From NCBI GenBank assembly GCA_001799395.1, contig MGTJ01000146.1:1-35152 (forward strand): a DNA stretch of 35,152 bases, written 5' to 3'. The translations under genes were made by a program, and so were the position numbers. Source of the DNA: Desulfobacterales bacterium RIFOXYA12_FULL_46_15 (GTDB taxonomy: Bacteria; Desulfobacterota; Desulfobacteria; Desulfobacterales; Desulfobacteraceae). The stretch's first letter is position 1. Every line of letters begins with the position of its first letter. Below the pieces are notes generated by a model, which worked only from the letters and a program-made list of their open reading frames with translations, searched no databases and was not told the origin of the DNA. Shown piece after piece: positions 7,368-15,214 of this stretch.

Positions 7368-7703
7368 TTGATAAGAGACCTTTTTTTATGCTGGATAGAA
7401 CTTTATGAAGACAGTGGAAGGAAACTTGAATCCCTTTATCCTGAAAGCCGATGTGACCGGGGACAACAGCGGTCTCTTGATAAAGAGACCTGCCTTGACT
7501 TGACGCAGACTAATCATGGTAGCGGTGTCGTAGTTGTTCAATCCCTTAGTGATTTTGAGGCTGAGTCTGATGAACGCGCTTTTATGAGAGGTGTCCTCAA
7601 AGGCATGGTTGATCTGGAAGAAGGAAGGGAACTAAACCTTGAGGATGTAAAAAAATATCCTATTGCAAATTTTTCAGCACTCGGAAGGGAATCATTGCCG
7701 TAG
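7368..7703 (+). CDS. Doubtful small ORF with an antitoxin-like C-terminal motif
   Basis: A 111-codon frame with only a TTG start and no clear ribosome binding site. The N-terminal half looks like no protein I know. The C-terminal half from about residue 45 (GSGVVVVQSLSDFEAESDER, then FMRGVLKGMVDLEEGRE) resembles the helix-plus-EEGRE tail seen in Phd/ParD-like type II antitoxins. An internal TTG near 7500 could be the actual start of a protein of about 67 residues. No toxin partner gene is recognisable next to it. It may be an orphan antitoxin or a remnant. Confidence 0.3.
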   Translation: MIRDLFLCWIELYEDSGRKLESLYPESRCDRGQQRSLDKETCLDLTQTNHGSGVVVVQSLSDFEAESDERAFMRGVLKGMVDLEEGRELNLEDVKKYPIANFSALGRESLP

Positions 7704-7920
7704 GTGCAATTATCGAGATTCTCGCACCCCTGCTTCAGAAGCTGGGCAATTCCGGCAATATGGGAATCTGCGTGGCCTGTGTTGAAAGAGATATCGGAAC
7801 GGCTGCTGGAAGGCTCCAGAATTCATCCGTTGAAGATGGTTCCGGTAACCGGGCACCTTCTGAAAGCTATGGATCTGTTCCAGGTCAAGGAGGGGCTTTG
7901 ATCCAATTGAAAAGGCTTTA
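7704..7920 (+). other. Possible coding remnant downstream of the antitoxin-like ORF
   Basis: A shifted frame from about 7681 to the TAA at 7918-7920 stays open and reads GIIAVGAIIEILAPLLQKLG, then becomes Ser/Gly-rich. It has no start codon or binding site of its own, and I do not recognise the family. It could be a frameshifted end of a lost gene or chance. Confidence 0.2.
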
Positions 7921-7934
7921 AGTAATTATTAACG

Positions 7935-7978
7935 AAGACCGGCCTTCAGCATGTTTTTGCATGCTGAAGGCCGGTCTT
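7935..7978. terminator. Strong bidirectional terminator after the liv operon
   Basis: A perfect 19-base stem runs from AAGACCGGCCTTCAGCATG at 7935-7953 to its complement at 7960-7978, with a 6-base loop. It begins seven bases downstream of the livF stop on the minus strand. It probably ends the livKHMGF transcript and any plus-strand transcript arriving from 7368-7920. Confidence 0.85.
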
Positions 7979-7984
7979 TCCAAT

Positions 7985-8695
7985 TTAATCCCCCATATAG
8001 GCTTTTTTTACCATCTCATTTTCAAGCAGTTTTTTAGCGTCATCCTCCAGGATAACTTTCCCGGTCTGGATAACATACCCCCGGGAGGCAGTTTTAAGGG
8101 CCATCCGGGCGTTCTGTTCCACCAGAAGGATGGTTACGCCCTGTGCGTGAAGGGTTTTAATGGTATCAAACACACTGTCTACCAGAACAGGGGCAAGCCC
8201 CATGGATGGTTCATCCAGGAGAAGGATTTTCGGATCAGCCATTAATGCCCTTCCCATGGCAAGCATCTGCTGCTCTCCTCCGCTCAATGTTCCTGCCAAT
8301 TGTTTTGATCTTTCTGCAAGTCTTGGAAACATTTGAAAAATTTTTTCAATGTTATTTGCATCTCTTTTTTTATCTTTTGAAGTAAATGCGCCAAGATCAA
8401 GGTTTTCCATCACCGTCAACTGACCGAAAACCCTGCGGCCCTCAGGGACCTGAACAATCCCCTTGGTAACAATTTCGTGGGCCGGATATTTCCCCAGATC
8501 TTCACCATTTAGAAAAATCTTTCCTTCCGATGGTCTCAAAGTGCCGCTGATGGTTTTAAGGGTTGTGCTTTTCCCTGCACCATTACCACCGATCAAAGTG
8601 ACGATTTCGCCTTTATTGACGGTAATTGAAATGTCTTTTAAAGCATGTATTTTACCATAATGAGCATGCACGTTTCTTAATTCAAGCATTGCCAT
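7985..8695 (-). CDS. livF: Branched-chain amino acid ABC transporter ATPase LivF
   Basis: A 236-residue cytoplasmic ATPase of the HAAT (hydrophobic amino acid transport) family. Walker A is GGNGAGKST at about 37-45, the signature is LSGGEQQMLAMGRAL, Walker B is LLLDEPSMGLAP, and the His switch sits in the LLVEQN region characteristic of LivF. Length and the AYMGD-type terminus are normal. TTGAGGT lies nine bases before the ATG. It is the last gene of the liv operon, 66 bases after livG, and is followed by a strong terminator. Confidence 0.93.
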   Translation of the reverse strand: MAMLELRNVHAHYGKIHALKDISITVNKGEIVTLIGGNGAGKSTTLKTISGTLRPSEGKIFLNGEDLGKYPAHEIVTKGIVQVPEGRRVFGQLTVMENLDLGAFTSKDKKRDANNIEKIFQMFPRLAERSKQLAGTLSGGEQQMLAMGRALMADPKILLLDEPSMGLAPVLVDSVFDTIKTLHAQGVTILLVEQNARMALKTASRGYVIQTGKVILEDDAKKLLENEMVKKAYMGD

Positions 8696-8761
8696 AATTG
8701 ATTGACCTCAATTAATATTCTATAAATTTTGAATGACTTCCATCATACCCCATACTCATTT

Positions 8762-9541
8762 TTAATGAGAATCCGCAGCATCACCACTTCCAAGATAAGC
8801 TTCAATAACGGTTTTATTGTTCTTTATCTCTTCGGGCAGGCCTTCGGCAATCATTTTCCCATAGTCGAATACGGTTACAATATCGGAAATATTCATTACA
8901 ACCCGCATCTGATGCTCAATAAGAACAATCGTGATACCTATTTCACCCCGCATATGTTCGATGAAATCCATCATATCCTGGGTCTCCCGGGGATTCATGC
9001 CGGCTGTGGGTTCATCCAGAAGCAGCAGCTTGGGCTGAGAAGCCAAGGCTCTGGCCATCTCAAGTCTTCTTTGCTCACCATAGGGAAAATTTTTGGCAAG
9101 GGTATTCTCTTTTCCTTCCATTTTCACATATTTTAAAAGATCCATGGCAATTTGTTTGGCTTTTGCTTCTTCCATTTTTGTGCTTTTAAGACCGAGAATG
9201 GGGCCTATAAAACTGGATTTCAAGTGCACATGATATCCTACCATAACATTTTCAAGGGCTGTGAGATTGGGAAAAAGCCTGATGTTTTGATAGGTCCTGG
9301 CTATGCCTTTATGGACAATCCTGTCCGGGGAAAGCCCGACAATGGAATTGCCGCTTAACAGCACTTCTCCTTCCTCAGGGCGGTAGAAGCCGGTGAGGCA
9401 GTTGAAAAATGTTGTTTTCCCGGCGCCATTGGGTCCGATAATGCTGTGGATGGATTTTTCCTTCACATTGATATTCAATGCATTCAACGCCACCAGCCCG
9501 CCAAACCGTTTTGTCATATTTTGTATACTCAATAACGTCAT
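8762..9541 (-). CDS. livG: Branched-chain amino acid ABC transporter ATPase LivG
   Basis: A 259-residue ATPase. GPNGAGKTT is the Walker A. The signature is PYGEQRRLEMARAL, with Tyr in place of the usual Ser-Gly, as is normal in LivG. Walker B is LLLDEPTAGMNP, followed by LIEHQM. The start is placed at the ATG at 9541 because AAAGGAG lies six bases ahead and the protein then begins MTLLSIQNMTKRFGG, as in the family. A longer reading to 9604 would overlap livM and has no binding site. With LivF it forms the ATPase pair of the importer. Confidence 0.93.
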   Translation of the reverse strand: MTLLSIQNMTKRFGGLVALNALNINVKEKSIHSIIGPNGAGKTTFFNCLTGFYRPEEGEVLLSGNSIVGLSPDRIVHKGIARTYQNIRLFPNLTALENVMVGYHVHLKSSFIGPILGLKSTKMEEAKAKQIAMDLLKYVKMEGKENTLAKNFPYGEQRRLEMARALASQPKLLLLDEPTAGMNPRETQDMMDFIEHMRGEIGITIVLIEHQMRVVMNISDIVTVFDYGKMIAEGLPEEIKNNKTVIEAYLGSGDAADSH

Positions 9542-9551
9542 AAAATCTCCT

Positions 9552-11237
9552 TTAAGGCTGAGCAGCAGTTTGCGTTCCGGTTTCAGTTTCATCGTGAAGC
9601 TCAATTTTATGCCGTACTTCCGGCAGAAGACCTTCCGGTCTTAACAGCATCATGATGACCAGGGCCACACCATAAACAAACATCCGGTAATCTGCAAATT
9701 CCCTTAACAGTTCGGGAAGGCCCATCAAAGCGGCGGCACCGACAACGATACCGGGCAGACTCCCGATACCGCCGATAATAACAATACAGACGACATTAAT
9801 AGAGATGAAAACATTAAAACTATGGGGATAAACAGAACCGATCTTGCTTGCAAATATGGCCCCGCTCAAGGCTGAAAACCCTGCGCCTGTTGCAAAGGCA
9901 AGTAATTTGGTAGCAACCAGATTGATTCCCATGGCCTGGGCCACATCCTCATCTTCCCGCATGGCCATCCAGGCCCGCCCGAGTCTTGAGTTCTTAAGCC
10001 TGAGGGAAATAAACACCACAAGGATACATCCTGCAAGAATCAGATAATAAATATGCTGGGGCTTAACCATTAAAAATCCCATAAAATTCGGGTTTGGAAT
10101 GGAACCAATCCCCTGGGCTCCGCCAAGCCATGGTTTCAGGAAGTCTGAGAGCACCAGGATACGGATAATTTCACCAAAGCCGAGGGTGGCAATAGCCAGA
10201 TAATCCCCGCGCATTTTAAGTACCGGGATACCCAGCATGACACCGGCTAATATACCACAGATTACTGCAATAGGTAGAGCCTGCCAGAAATTGAGCCCTA
10301 TATCGAAAATCTGAGGTGATGTCAAAAGTGCAACCACATAAGACCCAATGGCAAAAAAGGCCACATAGCCAAGATCCAGAAGCCCTGCATATCCGACAAC
10401 GATATTCAGCCCGAGTCCAAGTAGAACATAGAGTCCTACAATGGTCAGCACCTCGCTTAGAAACAGCCCGAGGAACTGGGGAAGAAAAATCAGGATGATT
10501 GCAAGAATCAACAATCCAAAATATTTTGTCTTTTTCTGGGTTGCTTTGGGTAGATTTGAATATTTTGTTTTAATGGTATTTTGATTTGCATGCCATAAAA
10601 GGTACAGGATGCAAAAAATAATGACGGCCAGAATTGCCCCGATAGGTGTCAGGCCGTTCAAGGTATAAAAGAGGCCGGCCAGATAATTGGTTACCCCCAG
10701 ATCCCATGAATTTAATATAGGCAGGATTAATTCCTGCAACAATCCTAAAGCAAAAACTGTTGCAATTGCATTAATGATCAATTTTCTTGGGAGATCGGTT
10801 AATACAATGAGGAGGCCGGAAAATGCACCGCAAAGAAGACCTGCAAAAAGAAGGATAAAAATGCCTCCTGCACCGGAGATGCCGCCGGTCAGTATATTAT
10901 AAAGCACCGGGGATGCTTCGACAAAAACGACCCGGAGCTTAATAGACCGGCCAATAATAACAAATATTGCAAGTAAGCCGGAGGTCACAAAACCGGACAT
11001 CACTGCATTGGCAAATTGAATTGATTTTTCTGGAATCGGCGTTTTTTTTGCTGCAATAAAAGCTGCAAACATGGATATAATTAACGCTATCGTCACACCC
11101 ATCGGCAGATATCCTGCAATAATAAACCGCTTCCCAAAGGATTCAACCATCCCGATCAGGCATATGACGAGAACGCTGACCCCACCAATGGCTCCTATTT
11201 TTACACCATGATTCCATAAAGACTGAGCTTTTGTCAT
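9552..11237 (-). CDS. livM: Branched-chain amino acid ABC transporter permease LivM, N-terminally extended
   Basis: A 561-residue inner membrane permease. The C-terminal part (about 255-545) is standard LivM: GLNIVVGYAGLLDLGYVAFF, RGDYLAIATLGFGEIIRI, NSRLGRAWMAMREDEDVAQ (the ATPase-contacting EAA-like loop), and the GIGSLPGIVVGA segment. The first 250 residues add about seven further hydrophobic helices. LivM proteins are commonly 290-425 residues, so this is a long variant. It lies 26 bases after livH and 10 bases before the livG ATG. The long form could be a lineage feature rather than a fusion. Confidence 0.9.
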   Translation of the reverse strand: MTKAQSLWNHGVKIGAIGGVSVLVICLIGMVESFGKRFIIAGYLPMGVTIALIISMFAAFIAAKKTPIPEKSIQFANAVMSGFVTSGLLAIFVIIGRSIKLRVVFVEASPVLYNILTGGISGAGGIFILLFAGLLCGAFSGLLIVLTDLPRKLIINAIATVFALGLLQELILPILNSWDLGVTNYLAGLFYTLNGLTPIGAILAVIIFCILYLLWHANQNTIKTKYSNLPKATQKKTKYFGLLILAIILIFLPQFLGLFLSEVLTIVGLYVLLGLGLNIVVGYAGLLDLGYVAFFAIGSYVVALLTSPQIFDIGLNFWQALPIAVICGILAGVMLGIPVLKMRGDYLAIATLGFGEIIRILVLSDFLKPWLGGAQGIGSIPNPNFMGFLMVKPQHIYYLILAGCILVVFISLRLKNSRLGRAWMAMREDEDVAQAMGINLVATKLLAFATGAGFSALSGAIFASKIGSVYPHSFNVFISINVVCIVIIGGIGSLPGIVVGAAALMGLPELLREFADYRMFVYGVALVIMMLLRPEGLLPEVRHKIELHDETETGTQTAAQP

Positions 11238-11263
11238 ACCTTCACCCTATATACTGTATTTGT

Positions 11264-12325
11264 TTAGGCCTTTTTCGTGGCTAATCGTTCACCCAGAATA
11301 CCTGTGGGTCTGAAAATCAGGATCATCACCAGCATGGTAAATGCAATCGCATCTTTTAACTGGTATGGGGCAATGATACCGAGACCATCAAGAAATAAAG
11401 CCGGAGCCACGGATTCAATCAACCCTAAAAAGACACCGCCCAGCATTGCACCCGGGATATTCCCGATTCCGCCAAGCACTGCCGCAGTAAAGGCTTTTAA
11501 ACCCGGAATAAATCCCATGAAAAAATGCACCTGCTTATACATCAGGGCATATAAAACACCGGCTGCTCCGGCTGCCATACCCCCGATGACAAAGGTGGTA
11601 GAAATCATGGCATCCACATCAATCCCCATCAAAGCGGCTGCTTCCTTGTCTTCAGACACTGCCCGGATGGCTTTTCCAACCTTTGTGGACATGATAAAGC
11701 CATAAAGCACTATCATCATCAGGATGGCCGCGACAATTACAATCGCCTGAATTTTCAGAACTCTTATGCCCAATATCATCCAGAATCCTTCAAGAACCTT
11801 CACATCAGGATATGCATTGATCCCTGATCCGTATAATCCTCTAAAAAGATATTGGAGAAAAAAGGAGGCCCCGATTGCCGTAATCAAGGGGATAAGTCGT
11901 GGCGCGCCTCTCAATGGTCTATAAGCGATTTTTTCAACCAGATAAGCTATCATCGTAGAAATAAGCATGGCCACTGCAAAAATAGCAATGATCGCTATAA
12001 TTGGGTGGTTATCTAAAAAATCGCTTCGCCACATGGCTGTTGCAACAAAATAACCGGTGAAGGGACCGCTCATGAAAACCTCACCATGAGCGAAATTGAT
12101 CATCTTCAGGACACCGTAAACCATGGTGTAGCCGGTTGCTATCAATGAATAGATACTTCCCTGGGCTAATCCGAAAATTACAAAGTCTATCCAGTGGCTT
12201 TTTGTATACAGACCTGCCCTGATGGTGGAAACCGATCCCCATAAGCACATTAACAAAAGGGTCCCCCCGATCATCCACATGACAATGTCGGTCACCGTTA
12301 CCCTATCTTTCCATTTTTGAAACAT
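11264..12325 (-). CDS. livH: Branched-chain amino acid ABC transporter permease LivH
   Basis: A 353-residue inner membrane permease. Family motifs include GLAQGSIYSLIATGYTMVYG at about 52-71, INFAHGEVFM, VGKAIRAVSEDKEAAALMGI in the coupling loop, and GGIGNIPGAMLGG. A first helix at about 15-35 extends the usual N-terminus by some 45 residues. GGAGG sits five bases before the ATG at 12325. It follows livK on the minus strand after an attenuator-like hairpin and precedes livM. Confidence 0.92.
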   Translation of the reverse strand: MFQKWKDRVTVTDIVMWMIGGTLLLMCLWGSVSTIRAGLYTKSHWIDFVIFGLAQGSIYSLIATGYTMVYGVLKMINFAHGEVFMSGPFTGYFVATAMWRSDFLDNHPIIAIIAIFAVAMLISTMIAYLVEKIAYRPLRGAPRLIPLITAIGASFFLQYLFRGLYGSGINAYPDVKVLEGFWMILGIRVLKIQAIVIVAAILMMIVLYGFIMSTKVGKAIRAVSEDKEAAALMGIDVDAMISTTFVIGGMAAGAAGVLYALMYKQVHFFMGFIPGLKAFTAAVLGGIGNIPGAMLGGVFLGLIESVAPALFLDGLGIIAPYQLKDAIAFTMLVMILIFRPTGILGERLATKKA

Positions 12326-12432
12326 TCATCCTCCATCCCATGATAAAAAACAGTTTGGTTCAGGGCAGGGCAAATAGTTAGACCATTTAATCAACCCTGT
12401 AATAACGCCTGTTTTATTTTTTATCCCAAGAA

Positions 12433-12473
12433 AAAACCACACCCGACAACGTGACCATGCCGGGTGTGGTTTT
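12433..12473 (-). terminator. Hairpin between livK and livH
   Basis: A 13-base stem (CGGGTGTGGTTTT at 12461-12473 with its complement at 12433-12445) and a 15-base loop, followed on the minus strand by a T-rich tract. It begins seven bases after the livK stop. It most likely stops part of the transcription so that the binding protein is made in excess over the membrane complex, as is common in ABC importer operons. Confidence 0.75.
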
Positions 12474-12479
12474 ATTTAA

Positions 12480-13688
12480 TTAATATTGTTTCCAGAAAGG
12501 TACTGTTGACATTTTGTTGGCTTTGAGGTCAGCTTCCGTCAGTTGGTAAACCGCTATTTTAGGATCAGCACAGTCGCCGTATTGATTACAGGTGATGGTA
12601 CCGGTAAGGCCTTTCATCCCTTTTGTCTCATGCAATGCCTTGTTGAAAGCATCTCTGTCGATTTCAAGGGTATCCCCTTTAACAACGGCTACTTTCTCTA
12701 TGGCACCCTTGATCAGGAACATTGCATCATAGGCGTGAGCGTGGAAAGGAGCTTCCGGAGCAGTGCCATATTTTTTCTTGAATTTTTCAAGGAAAGCTGT
12801 ATAGGAGGCATCCAGGGCTGAGAAATCAGGGCTTGAATGATACATGCCAACGGCTGCACTGCCGGCTGCTGCAAGGAAATCAGGAGAGAATGAGCCATCA
12901 GCACTCATGAGAGCTGTTTTTTCCAACCCGGCAACCTGTTTTGCCTGTTTTACACAATGGGCTGTTTCCGGGATAAACATGGGCATGTAGATCATTTCAG
13001 GAGTACCGCTGGCAATTTTTGTCAGAACCGGTCTCATATCAGTGTCACCAGGGGAAACTGCTTCAATGGAAGTAATGGTTCCGCCAAGTTTTTTGAATGT
13101 ATCGGCAAAAACCTGAGCAAGTGACTGGGCATAAACGCTGCCGTCATGGATGGCAGCGGCTTTTTTAAACGCTAATTTTTTAAACGCGAATTCTGCTGCA
13201 ATAGCACCCTGGATATTGTCATTGTGGCAGGTTCTCAGATAACCGGAAAAGTCAGGTCCGCTGGCAGGATCAGTCAGGAAGGGAGCTGTGTTGGATGCGG
13301 AAATAGATGGGATTCCCATCTTCCAAAGTATGGGCACACCAGGTTTTGCTGCACTGGAGCAACTTGAGCCAATAGCCATAAGAACCGTCGGATCTGATGC
13401 AATTTTAGATGCGGCAGTCTGACCGCCTTCTGGGCCGCACCCTTCATCCTGGCTGCTGAGTTTAATGGGATGGCCTTTAATGGATCCGCCCATTTCTTCG
13501 ACAGCTATTTCAAGACCACGGAAGGTATCAATTCCAAGAGAAGAGTTGGGTCCGGTTGTTACAAACCAGGCAGCCAGATGGACAGGCTCCCCTTTTTTTA
13601 TGGTAAGAACATTTCCTGCTGAAGCCGGGCCGGCTATCAAACCGAACAGAAAACAAACAGCAACCAACACTTTTAATAAATGTTTCAT
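12480..13688 (-). CDS. livK: Periplasmic amino-acid binding protein (LivJ/LivK family)
   Basis: A 402-residue periplasmic substrate-binding protein of the type I fold. The signal peptide covers about 1-25 (cleavage after PASA). The mature part has FRGLEIAVEEMGG, KIASDPTVLMAIGSSCSSAA, then PSISASNTAP, DGSVYAQSLAQVF and HAHAYDA motifs, all typical of hydrophobic amino acid binding proteins. Extra cysteines (EGCGPEGG, SSCSSAA) may form a disulfide. GGGGGAG precedes the ATG. A good sigma-70 promoter lies about 140 bases upstream. The exact ligand is not readable; aromatic or branched amino acids fit the neighbourhood. Confidence 0.9.
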   Translation of the reverse strand: MKHLLKVLVAVCFLFGLIAGPASAGNVLTIKKGEPVHLAAWFVTTGPNSSLGIDTFRGLEIAVEEMGGSIKGHPIKLSSQDEGCGPEGGQTAASKIASDPTVLMAIGSSCSSAAKPGVPILWKMGIPSISASNTAPFLTDPASGPDFSGYLRTCHNDNIQGAIAAEFAFKKLAFKKAAAIHDGSVYAQSLAQVFADTFKKLGGTITSIEAVSPGDTDMRPVLTKIASGTPEMIYMPMFIPETAHCVKQAKQVAGLEKTALMSADGSFSPDFLAAAGSAAVGMYHSSPDFSALDASYTAFLEKFKKKYGTAPEAPFHAHAYDAMFLIKGAIEKVAVVKGDTLEIDRDAFNKALHETKGMKGLTGTITCNQYGDCADPKIAVYQLTEADLKANKMSTVPFWKQY

Positions 13689-13825
13689 ACTACACTCCCC
13701 CTTTAACTAAAAAAAATAAATTTATGTTAAAAAAATCTGGGCAAACTGCAGGTAAACTCATATTGTCTGCAATTATACCCGCCTGGTACAGCTTTATGTA
13801 ACACTTACCTTACTTATGTCGTCTG

Positions 13826-13854
13826 TTTATATTCACGGGGCTTCAATTTGTCAA
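13826..13854 (-). promoter_or_regulatory. Sigma-70 type promoter for the liv operon
   Basis: On the minus strand TTGACA (13854-13849) and TATAAA (13831-13826) are separated by 17 bases, a near-consensus housekeeping promoter. Transcription would start near 13818, leaving a leader of about 130 bases before livK. A second TATAAT at about 13776-13781 lacks a good -35 element. Confidence 0.7.
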
Positions 13855-14231
13855 GTCATACTATGATTTTAATACGGAAGAAACCCTTAAAAGGATAGAA
13901 TACCGAATAAAATCATTGCTCTAAGATATTGCCGTAAATATCTTGCCAGACACCCCTGTGTTGTATAGCAAATACCTTGCCATTGATTATAAATATTTTT
14001 CAAAGATAGAACTCATTAAAATCATTAAGTTATTTTTTTTTACAATAAGAATAAATTAATTTACAGAAAACACTATCCTCAAAATATGGAAATTATTTAA
14101 ACCAAATCACACGCGATACCTGTTTTTGAACCTATGGAAGTGGACATATTATAAACCAGTGGTAACACTACGTTCCAGATATTGATTATATCCATTTTTT
14201 CAAACTCTTATCAAATGTTTTTATACACTTC
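13855..14231. other. AT-rich divergent intergenic region
   Basis: Gap between the liv promoter and the promoter of the D-amino-acid transaminase operon. It is very AT-rich, with no coding frame, hairpin or RNA gene that I can support. It may hold regulator binding sites for both directions. Confidence 0.5.
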
Positions 14232-14259
14232 TTGACAAAACCGTTTTTCCTATTCTAAA
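14232..14259 (+). promoter_or_regulatory. Probable sigma-70 promoter for the dat-MCP-kynU operon
   Basis: TTGACA at 14232-14237 and TCTAAA at 14254-14259 with a 16-base spacer. The -35 box is perfect and the -10 box matches 4 of 6 positions. The start site would be near 14266, about 80 bases before the transaminase ATG. Confidence 0.5.
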
Positions 14260-14344
14260 TTCAACTCAAATCCTACCGATAAGGGGGAATAACTGCCGGG
14301 CTTTTATAAAAAGCAGGCCAATCCATATATTCAGGAGCACACCC

Positions 14345-15193
14345 ATGCCGGATCTTGCATGTTTAAATGGTCGAATCATTAGAATTGAAGACGCACTCGT
14401 ACCCATCGAAGACCGGGGCTATCAGTTCGGTGATGCAGTGTATGAGTTCATTGAAAGCTTTGATTTTCATATTTTCTGCCTTGACGAGCATTTGAAAAGG
14501 CTTCAAGATTCCATGAACCTGCTGGATTTTCCGTCTGTTTCAATACCGGTTTTGAAAGATGATATTATCAACTTGTTTACCCTTTCAGAATATGCCAGGG
14601 CCGGATGTTATCTACAGGTATCCAGGGGCGTCGAACCGAGGGCTCACTGCTATACCAACAAAGTGTTACCCCAGATCACCATGACAATCAAAAATCTTGC
14701 CTTTCTTGACCCAAGTGTTAATATAAAAGGCATCCGGATCAGAACCTGCGAAGATTACAGGTGGGGTATGTGCCATATAAAAACCGTTCAGCTTCTACCC
14801 GCAGCTCTGGAACAGCATAAGGCCAGAAAAACAGGTCTGGCAGATACGGTTTTTGTTTCAAAAGAAGGGCATGTTCTGGAAGGAACCTGTGCCAACACAT
14901 TTATCATTAAGGGGCAGTCCCTTATTACCCATCCACTTGACAACCATATCCTTCCGGGTATTACAAGAGACGTCATTATTAATAGAATCTGCCGAAAAGA
15001 GAAAATTACAATTCTGGAACGTCCTTATGACATCCACGAATTTTATCAGGCAGATGAAGCCTTTTTATGTTCTACAGTCATGAAAATACAGCCCATTATC
15101 GAGGCAGACGGAAAAAAAATCGGGGCAGGCATACCAGGACCCCTGACAAATAAAATCCAGGCTTTTTATGACCAACTGGTTTACCACTCATAA
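14345..15193 (+). CDS. dat: D-amino-acid transaminase (fold-type IV PLP enzyme)
   Basis: A 282-residue aminotransferase class IV. LNGRI at 7-11 and DRGYQFGDAVYE at 23-34 open the domain. Lys146 in CHIKTVQLLP is the PLP-binding lysine and Glu179 in VLEGTCAN is the cofactor-nitrogen glutamate. R99 and H101 in SRGVEPRAH match the RAH carboxylate trap (R98, H100) that defines Bacillus D-amino-acid transaminase, which favours D-specificity over branched-chain or ADC-lyase activity. The enzyme moves amino groups between D-amino acids and 2-oxoacids such as pyruvate or 2-oxoglutarate. It is first in an operon, 21 bases before the chemoreceptor gene. Confidence 0.85.
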   Translation: MPDLACLNGRIIRIEDALVPIEDRGYQFGDAVYEFIESFDFHIFCLDEHLKRLQDSMNLLDFPSVSIPVLKDDIINLFTLSEYARAGCYLQVSRGVEPRAHCYTNKVLPQITMTIKNLAFLDPSVNIKGIRIRTCEDYRWGMCHIKTVQLLPAALEQHKARKTGLADTVFVSKEGHVLEGTCANTFIIKGQSLITHPLDNHILPGITRDVIINRICRKEKITILERPYDIHEFYQADEAFLCSTVMKIQPIIEADGKKIGAGIPGPLTNKIQAFYDQLVYHS

Positions 15194-15214
15194 ATTTCTG
15201 AGAAAGGAAAAAAC

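Noticed and set aside
9542-9604. Longer N-terminus for LivG
   Set aside because: It would overlap livM, has no ribosome binding site, and the added residues are not part of the family.
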